The notes below the pieces were generated by a model. It did not search any database. It saw only the letters and a program-made list of their open reading frames with translations, and was not told the DNA's origin. From CBDCYS01 sp965226245 (GTDB lineage: Bacteria; Acidobacteriota; Terriglobia; Bryobacterales; UBA6623): DNA of 64,000 nucleotides. Positions 56,586 through 63,858 of the stretch are shown here, piece by piece; positions within the stretch are counted from its first letter, which is position 1, and each line of letters starts with the position of its first letter. The position numbers and the translations under genes were made by a program. The DNA lies in assembly GCA_965226245.1 (NCBI GenBank), contig CBDDCL010000015.1:186001-250000 (forward strand), written 5' to 3'.

Positions 56586-57612
56586 ATGGGGTATTTAGTT
56601 GACTCCAGTAGCCACTACATCTTGGGGGTGGGGGTGCCGGCCCTGGTGGCCTCGACCATTGTCTTATAGGGAGCAGGGTCGGCGGCGACCGCCTGCTGGA
56701 GGAGGCGATAGAAAAGTTTGCCGCGCGACCGTGAGGTCCGCCGGTTGAAGCGGAACGTGAACTCGTCCAGGTAGTAGTCCAAATACTCGTGACTGACAGC
56801 CCCCTGGTGGGTCCCCAACAGCCAGCGCTTTAGCAGAGAGGCGACACGATGGACTCTCGGCAGCAGCTTACTCGCCGATTGCCGCTTCCCGCGCAGCACG
56901 GTGACTTCATGGCGGTATCCTTTGTTCTCCAATCCCGCATAGCCTTCCCAGCCGTCGGTGTGCACGAGGCTGCCAGGTTGGATAGCTTCTTCGACAAAGG
57001 CTTCCAAGCTCGCCGCTGAGGCATCCGCGATCCGACGGAGCCGGATGCGACCCATACCGCGCCCATCCTCCTCGGCAGCAACCGCAACTAACGCTTTGCC
57101 AACCATTTCGCGACCTCGGACGCCCTCTTCGACTCCGCCCACATACGTTTCGTCCACCTCCACCCGGCCGACCAGCCGATTGCGACCGGGGCGCACCATG
57201 GCGCGGCGGAACTTGTGCAGCCAGGTCCAGGCGGTTACATAGCTACCCAAACCCAAGACCCGCTGCAACTCCAGCGCGCTGGCCCCGCCTTTTTGCGTTG
57301 TCACCCACCAAGCCGCCCGGAACCACAACGTCAAGGGCTTGCGGGTGTCCTGGAAAATCGTGCCCGCCGTCACCGAGGCCTGGTAACCGCAGTCGGCGCA
57401 GAGCAGCAGATTGCGTTTGCTGGCCCATGAGGACTGGATCCCACAGCGCGGGCACACGAACCCCTCCGGCCAGCGCAGCTTCAGCAGGTACTCCCGGCAC
57501 GCCTCCTCGGTCGAGAATCGAGCTTCCAACTCGACGAGGTTTCGGGGGTAGTCCTCCTTCATGCCCCCAACCACAACATATTGTGGCTACTGGAGTCAAC
57601 TAAATACCCCAT
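56586..57612 (-). mobile_element. IS1595-family element, copy 2 (intact)
   Basis: 1027 bp with the same 30-bp ends as copy 1. Target duplication CATGCGAG at 56578-56585 and 57613-57620. It lies in the methyltransferase gene. Confidence 0.93.
56615..57574 (-). CDS. IS1595-family transposase, copy 2
   Basis: 319 residues, identical in sequence to copy 1 at 14725 as far as compared, with intact zinc ribbon and DDE domain (VEVDETYVGG, VHTDGWEGY). Together with its perfect ends and target duplication, this is the youngest-looking and most complete copy in the window. Confidence 0.92.
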   Translation of the reverse strand: MVGGMKEDYPRNLVELEARFSTEEACREYLLKLRWPEGFVCPRCGIQSSWASKRNLLLCADCGYQASVTAGTIFQDTRKPLTLWFRAAWWVTTQKGGASALELQRVLGLGSYVTAWTWLHKFRRAMVRPGRNRLVGRVEVDETYVGGVEEGVRGREMVGKALVAVAAEEDGRGMGRIRLRRIADASAASLEAFVEEAIQPGSLVHTDGWEGYAGLENKGYRHEVTVLRGKRQSASKLLPRVHRVASLLKRWLLGTHQGAVSHEYLDYYLDEFTFRFNRRTSRSRGKLFYRLLQQAVAADPAPYKTMVEATRAGTPTPKM

Positions 57613-57948
57613 CATGCGAGATTGCCGCTCTTGTCAATATCCTCTAGAGTTTCTAGCTTCACGCGCCATCCAGCAGGTCCGGGGGTGAATCCCTTATAGG
57701 TGTAGACGAGATTTGGCCGTTCACCCATGCTTCCTGAGCGAAGGATTGGGCCATCCGCGTAAGGTCCGTGTTCATCCTTGTAGGGATATTTATGGGTGGG
57801 AGAAGGCGTCTGGCGTCAGCGGCACTCGTATACTGTCTAGATTAAGGGTCGCCGTCTGATATCGGACGTAGTACAGAATCGTGTCCGTAAAAGGGCTAAA
57901 ACGCCTCATATCGTGTTGCGATCCCTTGGGGTTCTTTGAACGCCACCA
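57613..57948 (-). pseudogene. DNA methyltransferase-HNH fusion, middle part
   Basis: From 57948 the minus strand encodes WWRSKNPKGSQHDMRRFSPF and TDTILYYVRYQTATLNLDSI, the target-recognition side of the methyltransferase. Near 57787 a one-base shift is needed to continue as HKYPYKDEHGPYADGPILRS and GWRVKLETLEDIDKSGNLA. The region fits between the parts at 58960-59394 and 55938-56585. The frameshift is either decay after insertion or a base-call error. Confidence 0.75.
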
Positions 57949-58959
57949 ATGGGGTATTTAGTTGACTCCAGTAGCCACTACATCTTGGGGGTGGGGGTGC
58001 CGGCCCTGGTGGCCTCGACCATTGTCTTATAGGGAGCAGGGTCGGCGGCGACCGCCTGCTGGAGGAGGCGATAGCAAAGTTTGCCGCGCGACCGTGAGGT
58101 CCGCCGGTTGAAGCGGAACGTGAACTCGTCCAGGTAGTAGTCCAAATACTCGTGACTGACAGCCCCCTGGTGGGTCCCCAACAGCCAGCGCTTTAGCAGA
58201 GAGGCGACACGATGGACTCTCGGCAGCAGCTTACTCGCCGATTGCCGCTTCCCGCGCAGCACGGTGACTTCATGGCGGTATCCTTTGTTCTCCAATCCCG
58301 CATAGCCTTCCCAGCCGTCGGTGTGCACGAGGCTGCCAGGTTGGATAGCTTCTTCGACAAAGGCTTCCAAGCTCGCCGCTGAGGCATCCGCGATCCGACG
58401 GAGCCGGATGCGACCCATACCGCGCCCATCCTCCTCGGCAGCAACCGCAACTAACGCTTTGCCAACCATTTCGCGACCTCGGACGCCCTCTTCGACTCCG
58501 CCCACATACGTTTCGTCCACCTCCACCCGGCCGACCAGCCGATTGCGACCGGGGCGCACCATGGCGCGGCGGAACTTGTGCAGCCAGGTCCAGGCGGTTA
58601 CATAGCTACCCAAACCCAAGACCCGCTGCAACTCCAGCGCGCTGGCCCCGCCTTTTTGCGTTGTCACCCACCAAGCCGCCCGGAACCACAACGTCAAGGG
58701 CTTGCGGGTGTCCTGGAAAATCGTGCCCGCCGTCACCGAGGCCTGGTAACCGCAGTCGGCGCAGAGCAGCAGATTGCGTTTGCTGGCCCATGAGGACTGG
58801 ATCCCACAGCGCGGGCACACGAACCCCTCCGGCCAGCGCAGCTTCAGCAGGTACTCCCGGCACGCCTCCTCGGTCGAGAATCGAGCTTCCAACTCGACGA
58901 GGTTTCGGGGGTAGTCCTCCTTCATGCCCCCAACCACAACATATTGTGGCTACTGGAGT
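57949..58959 (-). mobile_element. IS1595-family element, copy 3 (one end deleted)
   Basis: The left end is complete. The right end stops after TACTGGAGT at 58959, missing about 18 bp of the inverted repeat. About 20 bp of methyltransferase codons (between GAS and WWRS) are missing at the same point, so one deletion took both. Confidence 0.9.
57978..58937 (-). CDS. IS1595-family transposase, copy 3
   Basis: 319 residues with one difference from copies 1 and 2: Cys instead of Phe in GKLCYRLL near residue 286. The gene is open, but its element has lost one terminus and should not transpose on its own; it can still supply enzyme in trans. Confidence 0.9.
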   Translation of the reverse strand: MVGGMKEDYPRNLVELEARFSTEEACREYLLKLRWPEGFVCPRCGIQSSWASKRNLLLCADCGYQASVTAGTIFQDTRKPLTLWFRAAWWVTTQKGGASALELQRVLGLGSYVTAWTWLHKFRRAMVRPGRNRLVGRVEVDETYVGGVEEGVRGREMVGKALVAVAAEEDGRGMGRIRLRRIADASAASLEAFVEEAIQPGSLVHTDGWEGYAGLENKGYRHEVTVLRGKRQSASKLLPRVHRVASLLKRWLLGTHQGAVSHEYLDYYLDEFTFRFNRRTSRSRGKLCYRLLQQAVAADPAPYKTMVEATRAGTPTPKM

Positions 58960-59394
58960 TTGAAGCCCCGAAGATCGCATAGCCGTTTCCATAAGCGTCT
59001 TGAGATAGTGGCTTGCGGTGGGGTCGCAGTGAAGGTATATCGACCCTGTGGGCTTGAGTAGCCGTTTCATCTCATCGAGGCGTTGAGCCATCATCGATAG
59101 GTAAGAGGCCATACTGTTTCCATGAACCAGCCGCGCTCCTTCGATGACGTGATACAGCACCGGGTTTTTGTCCCTTAGAAGGAGAATATAGAGCCGGTCC
59201 ACGTCATCCAGGGTCCAGGTGTCCTTGAACGCGGCCCCAGCGGCCTCGCTCCCGATAGGTGCGGCGTAGTCCTGGTTCGAGTTGAAGGGCGGATCAAGAT
59301 AGATCAGGTCCACGGACTCGGAATTGAGGCCGCGCATGATCGGCAGGTTGTCCCCGGTCCAGATCGTGTGGTTCTTCCAGTTCGGAGCGGTCAT
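58960..59394 (-). pseudogene. DNA methyltransferase-HNH fusion, N-terminal part
   Basis: From ATG 59394 the frame gives MTAPNWKNHTIWTGDNLPIM, SESVDLIYLDPPFNSNQDYA (the DPPF catalytic motif of N4/N6 methyltransferases) and PTGSIYLHCDPTASHYLKTL. Near the junction the reading frame slips so that the expected AIFGASN appears in another frame. The start overlaps the stop of the membrane-protein gene (ATGA). Catalytic motif here and SAM-binding motif in the C-terminal part give the circularly permuted order of beta-class enzymes. Confidence 0.8.
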
Positions 59395-59849
59395 TGTCGC
59401 CTCGATGCCCGATTCTTCTGCCAAATCTTCAGCCGACCCCGAACACAACCGTGGAATCGCAGCAGATCGGCACACCTTTGGGCCTTATACCTCAATGCTA
59501 CGTCCGTGTCGCTTCGGGTTCTCCCCATCCAAGTCTCGTATTTCTGATACAGAACCCTGTACCGGGCAGCTTCTTGTATGGTGAGCGGCACATCGTCTCT
59601 AGGATAGAGAATCCGGCCCCAAATCTCGACCAGATCATCAAGTTCCAGTATGTATTTCTTTGCGTTCTCCCGTAGTCGTCCGATCACACAGACGACGACA
59701 AATGAAAATGTCAATATGCCAATTAACGGCAGCGAGGCCCTCAGTAGTTCCGGGACCATTTTTTCACACCCAAGAACTGTGATGACTGCCACAGTCGCAG
59801 ATATAAGGGAAAGGACAATTGTGAGCCACTCCAGCCACTGAATCCGCAC
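59391..59849 (-). CDS. Small membrane protein, passenger gene 1
   Basis: A 152-residue protein starting at GTG 59849. Two membrane spans (TIVLSLISATVAVITVLGC about 10-28, LIGILTFSFVVVCVIGRL about 42-59) are followed by a soluble helical tail (KKYILELDDLVEIWGRILYP) rich in charged residues. No family is recognised. It overlaps the methyltransferase start by 4 nt, so the two were one operon. The GTG is 6 nt from the reconstructed -10 box (see 60896-60924), which decides the start. Its promoter has been split by IS copy 4. Confidence 0.65.
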   Translation of the reverse strand: MRIQWLEWLTIVLSLISATVAVITVLGCEKMVPELLRASLPLIGILTFSFVVVCVIGRLRENAKKYILELDDLVEIWGRILYPRDDVPLTIQEAARYRVLYQKYETWMGRTRSDTDVALRYKAQRCADLLRFHGCVRGRLKIWQKNRASRRQ

Positions 59850-59866
59850 GAACGCATTCTACTCAA

Positions 59867-60897
59867 ATGGGGTATTTAGTTGACTCCAGTAGCCACTACA
59901 TCTTGGGGGTGGGGGTGCCGGCCCTGGTGGCCTCGACCATTGTCTTATAGGGAGCAGGGTCGGCGGCGACCGCCTGCTGGAGGAGGCGCGTGATAGAAAA
60001 GTTTGCCGCGCGACCGTGAGGTCCGCCGGTTGAAGCGGAACGTGAACTCGTCCAGGTAGTAGTCCAAATACTCGTGACTGACAGCCCCCTGGTGGGTCCC
60101 CAACAGCCAGCGCTTTAGCAGAGAGGCGACACGATGGACTCTCGGCAGCAGCTTACTCGCCGATTGCCGCTTCCCGCGCAGCACGGTGACTTCATGGCGG
60201 TATCCTTTGTTCTCCAATCCCGCATAGCCTTCCCAGCCGTCGGTGTGCACGAGGCTGCCAGGTTGGATAGCTTCTTCGACAAAGGCTTCCAAGCTCGCCG
60301 CTGAGGCATCCGCGATCCGACGGAGCCGGATGCGACCCATACCGCGCCCATCCTCCTCGGCAGCAACCGCAACTAACGCTTTGCCAACCATTTCGCGACC
60401 TCGGACGCCCTCTTCGACTCCGCCCACATACGTTTCGTCCACCTCCACCCGGCCGACCAGCCGATTGCGACCGGGGCGCACCATGGCGCGGCGGAACTTG
60501 TGCAGCCAGGTCCAGGCGGTTACATAGCTACCCAAACCCAAGACCCGCTGCAACTCCAGCGCGCTGGCCCCGCCTTTTTGCGTTGTCACCCACCAAGCCG
60601 CCCGGAACCACAACGTCAAGGGCTTGCGGGTGTCCTGGAAAATCGTGCCCGCCGTCACCGAGGCCTGGTAACCGCAGTCGGCGCAGAGCAGCAGATTGCG
60701 TTTGCTGGCCCATGAGGACTGGATCCCACAGCGCGGGCACACGAACCCCTCCGGCCAGCGCAGCTTCAGCAGGTACTCCCGGCACGCCTCCTCGGTCGAG
60801 AATCGAGCTTCCAACTCGACGAGGTTTCGGGGGTAGTCCTCCTTCATGCCCCCAACCACAACATATTGTGGCTACTGGAGTCAACTAAATACCCCAT
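59867..60897 (-). mobile_element. IS1595-family element, copy 4 (transposase frameshifted)
   Basis: Both ends are complete. CTACTCAA occurs on both sides (59859-59866, 60899-60906) as target duplication, with one extra C on the right. 1031 bp because of a 4-bp insertion CGTG near 59990. Confidence 0.93.
59945..60859 (-). CDS. IS1595-family transposase, copy 4, altered C-terminus
   Basis: Identical to copy 1 through RRTSRSRGKLFY, then a 4-bp insertion replaces the last 32 residues with HAPPPAGGRRRPCSL. The catalytic domain is kept; whether the C-terminal tail is needed is unknown. The passenger promoter of the host element now points into this gene. Confidence 0.85.
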   Translation of the reverse strand: MVGGMKEDYPRNLVELEARFSTEEACREYLLKLRWPEGFVCPRCGIQSSWASKRNLLLCADCGYQASVTAGTIFQDTRKPLTLWFRAAWWVTTQKGGASALELQRVLGLGSYVTAWTWLHKFRRAMVRPGRNRLVGRVEVDETYVGGVEEGVRGREMVGKALVAVAAEEDGRGMGRIRLRRIADASAASLEAFVEEAIQPGSLVHTDGWEGYAGLENKGYRHEVTVLRGKRQSASKLLPRVHRVASLLKRWLLGTHQGAVSHEYLDYYLDEFTFRFNRRTSRSRGKLFYHAPPPAGGRRRPCSL

Positions 60898-60924
60898 CCT
60901 ACTCAATTCTCCTTTGCCTGTCAA
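60896..60924 (-). promoter_or_regulatory. Passenger promoter with -35 in the terminal repeat, captured by IS copy 4
   Basis: The minus strand TTGACA (60919-60924) and 17 bp lead to TAGGAT (60896-60901), formed by TAG of the target and GAT at the IS border. Without the IS the -10 would be TAGAAT, six bases before the GTG of the membrane protein gene. Confidence 0.75.
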
Positions 60925-60942
60925 GCGTTCCTTATAATTCCC

Positions 60943-61158
60943 TTTATTTTCGCGACTTGCAGTATGTGGTAGACTCTGTGAACTTGGTCCTGTTTTGGCT
61001 GGTCCCGATCTTCTACAGTTTTGACGACGTCGATCCCGGCTTGTCTTGGCTCTACGAAATTAACCCCGTCGCGGCCGTGATACTGGTCATGCGCCGCATT
61101 CTGCTGTACGGTGTTACGCCGGGGGCGACCTTGTTGAAACTCGCCGCCGTGTCACTAG
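60943..61158 (+). pseudogene. wzm: ABC-2 polysaccharide export permease, part 2 of 3
   Basis: Frame LYFRDLQYVVDSVNLVLFWL, VPIFYSFDDVDPGLSWLYEI, NPVAAVILVMRRILLYGVTP and LLKLAAVSL. FRDLQ after the preceding span and NP.. before the last are typical of Wzm. About 40 codons are missing before it. It is cut at CTAG (61155-61158) by the IS630-type element. Confidence 0.85.
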
Positions 61159-62387
61159 TATGTCGTTTCATGAAACTGTACCTGTCTCAGGCGCGGCTTC
61201 GAGCGCCTCGAACTTGCCCCAGCGGTGAACGACCGGTGCGGCGTTGATCTCCGCGATTCCCAGCAGGATTCGTTCTCGAAGCTCCGCCCAGGACTCCACT
61301 CGAATGCCCTTGAGAAAGGTGCGCGCCATCTTCCCAAACAGGGTCTCGACAATGTTGAGCCAAGACCCGTGGGTGGGCGTATGTACGTATTTGAAGCGGT
61401 TCGGACGCGTCGCCAAATAGGCCTTTGTCTCCTTGGATATGTGAGCGGAATGATTGTCCAAGATCAATCGGATGGTGCATTCGGCCGGGTAGGTTTGGTC
61501 CAGATCCTTCAGCAATAAGATGAATTCCCGGCTGCGGTGGCGCCGCTCCACCCGCGCCGTCACGCGGCCGTCGTGCAAGTCCAGCGCCGCCAGAATCGAG
61601 CAAGTCCCCAGACGTTTGTATTCGTGATCGCGGGCCACACAAGGATGCCGCCCCGGCACCGGCGGCAGGTCCGGCGCGGTGTTGGCGATCGCTTGCACGC
61701 CGGGCTTTTCGTCCACCGAAACCGTGATCACGCCCGGCGAGGGGCCGCCCTCGCCAGAGCTTTCATTTTGCAGCGCCACCTCGCGGTAGACCAGCAGCAC
61801 CTGCCGCATCTTGGACTCGAAATCCGGGTCGCGGCGCTCCAGGTAGTATTTCACCTTCTCCGGATGCAGCGGCTGGGCGGCCAGAATCCGGTGAACCGTC
61901 GCTTTAGCCGCTTGGGCCAGGGCCGGATAGCCCGCTTCCACGGCATGCTGGCGGACGTGCCGCGCGAGCGCGCTGCGGGTCCACAACTCGGCGGCGTATC
62001 CCAGTTCCTTGGGTTTGCAGCAGGCCAAGTGCACCACCCAGGCCTTGGCCTCTTCGCTAATGCGGGGCTCGTAGGGACGATGATAGGCGTCCTTGAGGGC
62101 CGCTTCCACCCCCATGGCGAGGGCTCGCTCGATCCATTTGGCAACGCTCTTGCGGGTCATCTTCACGGCCCGCATAATCTCGGCGATGGTCTCGCCGCCA
62201 TGATAGCGCCACAGAATCTCGGCGCGTTGCACCTCCCGAGCCGGAGCCTTGCGGGAACGACGCAGCCGCTTCAGATGTTGCACCTCTTCGGGAGTGAGAA
62301 CCAGTGGGGGACGCTTCGATTTTCCTGCCATGCAACCAGTCTAGCAAAAAACATTGTCCTATGGTTATGTTTTAATGAAACGTTATA
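61159..62387 (-). mobile_element. IS630-family element
   Basis: 1229 bp with imperfect ends TATGTCGTTTCATGAAAC and (complement) TATAACGTTTCATTAAAAC. CTAG is duplicated at 61155-61158 and 62388-62391; removal restores the wzm frame exactly. Confidence 0.9.
61168..62331 (-). CDS. IS630-family transposase
   Basis: A 387-residue single-frame IS630 transposase. N-terminal helix-turn-helix part (LTPEEVQHLKRLRRSRKAPA, GETIAEIMRAVKMTRKSVAK), DDE domain with first Asp in ITVSVDEKPGVQAI, second in TIRLILDNHSAHISK and third Glu in THGSWLNIVETLFGKMARTF. The frame is intact, and the target duplication is clean, so the insertion is recent. Confidence 0.93.
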   Translation of the reverse strand: MAGKSKRPPLVLTPEEVQHLKRLRRSRKAPAREVQRAEILWRYHGGETIAEIMRAVKMTRKSVAKWIERALAMGVEAALKDAYHRPYEPRISEEAKAWVVHLACCKPKELGYAAELWTRSALARHVRQHAVEAGYPALAQAAKATVHRILAAQPLHPEKVKYYLERRDPDFESKMRQVLLVYREVALQNESSGEGGPSPGVITVSVDEKPGVQAIANTAPDLPPVPGRHPCVARDHEYKRLGTCSILAALDLHDGRVTARVERRHRSREFILLLKDLDQTYPAECTIRLILDNHSAHISKETKAYLATRPNRFKYVHTPTHGSWLNIVETLFGKMARTFLKGIRVESWAELRERILLGIAEINAAPVVHRWGKFEALEAAPETGTVS

Positions 62388-62456
62388 CTAGTCACGCTGT
62401 TGGTGGGCTACACCGTCTTTTTACGAATGCAGAAGGACTTCTCAGACTACCTTTAG
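62388..62456 (+). pseudogene. wzm: ABC-2 polysaccharide export permease, part 3 of 3
   Basis: Continues the frame as VTLLVGYTVFLRMQKDFSDYL to TAG 62454, the last membrane span and C-terminus of the permease. The ATPase gene starts 17 bp later. Confidence 0.8.
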
Positions 62457-62473
62457 CCCCGGAGACCAGCTTG

Positions 62474-63247
62474 ATGGCCGTTATCGAAGTCCAAGACATG
62501 AGCAAGCGCTACTTCCTGCACCGAAAGCGTCAGCTGCTGGCCCAGCGTGCTCGGAAAAGCCTGTCAAGGGAAAGCCAGGTGCTCTGGGCGCTGCGGGATG
62601 TGTCTTTCAAGGTTGAAAGCGGTGAAAAGCTAGCGATCGTTGGACCTAACGGCGCCGGGAAAAGTACGCTGCTTGAAATTATCACAGGGGTCACGAGCCC
62701 GACCACCGGATCGGTTCGGGTTCACGGACAGGTCAGCCCTCTTCTAGCCCTTGGGGCCGGCATGCACCCCGATCTGACGGGTCTCGAAAATATTCACCTG
62801 ATCGCTTCGCTCATGGAGATGTCCCGCGCCGAGGTTCGACGAAAGATTGACTCCGTGATCGAGTTTTCTGAGTTGGAGGACTTCATCAATGAGCCGGTCC
62901 GAACGTACTCGAGCGGAATGGTGTCGCGCCTAGCCTTCTCGGTGGCCATTCACCACGACGGCGACATTTTGATCTTGGACGAGGTGCTCTCGGTCGGCGA
63001 CGGCGCCTTCCAAGCTAAGTGCGCGGCCAGGATCACTGAATTCACAAAGTCCGAAAAGACCTTACTCTTCGTCTCTCATGGTCTGACAACCGCGGCTTCC
63101 ATCTGCACGCGCGGACTCTGGTTGAACAAGGGTGCCCTACAGCTCGACGGCCCAGTCGAAGAGGTCCTCGAATGTTATCAGGCATTCCTCACTTCCGGGA
63201 TAGAAGAAGGGTCTTCCGCCGCCTCCGCCCGTTTATCGCGTGCATGA
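62474..63247 (+). CDS. wzt: ABC transporter ATPase for polysaccharide export
   Basis: A 257-residue ATPase partner of Wzm. Walker A VGPNGAGKST (about 59-68), TSPTTGSVRVHGQVSPLLALGAG (the Wzt/TagH-specific stretch after Walker A), signature YSSGMVSRLAFSVA, Walker B ILILDEVLSVGDGAFQ and the switch His in LLFVSHG. No C-terminal carbohydrate-binding domain, so it is a short Wzt type. ATG 62474 is used (MAVIEVQDMSKRY); the longer frame from 62354 overlaps wzm. The gene is intact although its permease is broken. Confidence 0.92.
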   Translation: MAVIEVQDMSKRYFLHRKRQLLAQRARKSLSRESQVLWALRDVSFKVESGEKLAIVGPNGAGKSTLLEIITGVTSPTTGSVRVHGQVSPLLALGAGMHPDLTGLENIHLIASLMEMSRAEVRRKIDSVIEFSELEDFINEPVRTYSSGMVSRLAFSVAIHHDGDILILDEVLSVGDGAFQAKCAARITEFTKSEKTLLFVSHGLTTAASICTRGLWLNKGALQLDGPVEEVLECYQAFLTSGIEEGSSAASARLSRA

Positions 63248-63328
63248 TTGAGGTACCATGATTTTTTGCGGTTTCTTGAGTCATCCAATAGTTCCAGACC
63301 GCTGACGATCGCGGAGGAAATGCAACCA

Positions 63329-63511
63329 ATGTCCTCGTACATGGAAATCACTGAGTGCCGTCTTTGTCATTGCGCCACTGAACTCGTCGAAGTATTGAAT
63401 CTAGGTCATCAGTCTCTAACAGGAGTGTTCCCCAAATCTAGAGACGAAAAGGTCCCTCGTGGTCCGCTCCAGCTGGTCAAGTGTATCAGCTGCGGTCTAG
63501 TCCAATTAGCA
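63329..63511 (+). pseudogene. Zinc-ribbon SAM methyltransferase, truncated
   Basis: Frame MSSYMEITECRLCHCATELV, EVLNLGHQSLTGVFPKSRDE, PLQLVKCISCGLVQLA is the N-terminal zinc domain (CxxC...CxxC) of C-methyltransferases of the sugar/NDP-hexose type (Methyltransf_13-like). It is cut at 63512 by the IS1380-like remnant, leaving about 60 of some 400 residues. It was likely the next gene of the polysaccharide cluster. GGAGG lies 11 nt before ATG 63329. Confidence 0.7.
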
Positions 63512-63815
63512 CCTGAATTATGCATTGCGGGGTGCACCTGAGGAGGGCTGAGCCGCAAGGGACCATTGGGGAACGCCCGAAAACATGGGGTAAAAAGGTA
63601 GGCTGGCAAAGATTCCAGCTTCACCAGCCAACCCAAAGGAGGTCACCCAAATGGTTACCAAGCGAAAACAGCATAGCTCCCAAAGGGCCGTCAAACAAGG
63701 CCCAGCCGTGACGGTCTCGCAGCCCAATAAAATCGGGGCATCCACGCCTTGACAACTTCCGCGGCAGGAAGCCGACTCCCTACGGCGGCTTGCCGCCGGT
63801 AGTCGAGAGGGCGTT
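63512..63815 (+). mobile_element. IS1380-like element remnant
   Basis: Begins CCTGAATTATGCATTGCGGG, as the element at 512. Homology with the left-edge copy runs for about 300 bp and fades near 63815. Confidence 0.75.
63651..63752 (+). pseudogene. IS1380-family transposase, degenerate start
   Basis: From ATG 63651, with the same AAAGGAGGTCACC ribosome site, the frame reads MVTKRKQHSS and QPNKIGASTP, then TGA at 63750 caused by a one-base insertion relative to the copy at 374. Further stops and shifts follow. It is dead. Confidence 0.8.
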
Positions 63816-63840
63816 GATCTGAGAGCCTGGCTATGCGCTA

Positions 63841-63858
63841 TGCATAAAATTTTATGCA
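63841..63858. repeat. Perfect 18-bp palindrome
   Basis: TGCATAAAATTTTATGCA. The flank ATGCACTG resembles the end of the IS1380-like element. The rest of 63816-64000 holds no recognisable gene. Confidence 0.55.

Larger units (their letters stand above)
54853..60942. mobile_element. Composite transposon: IS1595-type element with passenger operon, invaded by three ISs
   Basis: 24-bp inverted repeats at 54853-54876 (starts GGGAATTATAAGGAACGC) and 60919-60942 are perfect. Inside are a transposase (54906), and in the opposite orientation a small membrane protein gene (59849) and a DNA methyltransferase-HNH gene (59394 to 55938). Removing the nested IS copies 2, 3 and 4 (3.07 kb) leaves about 3.0 kb. 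The 8-bp flanks (TTGTATTA, TTTATTTT) do not match and part of wzm is missing, so the target duplication was lost with adjacent DNA. Confidence 0.85.

Noticed and set aside
54906..59849. 54.8-60.9 kb read as a restriction-modification island acquired by itself
   Set aside because: Perfect terminal repeats and the transposase show it is one transposable element; no separate restriction gene is present.
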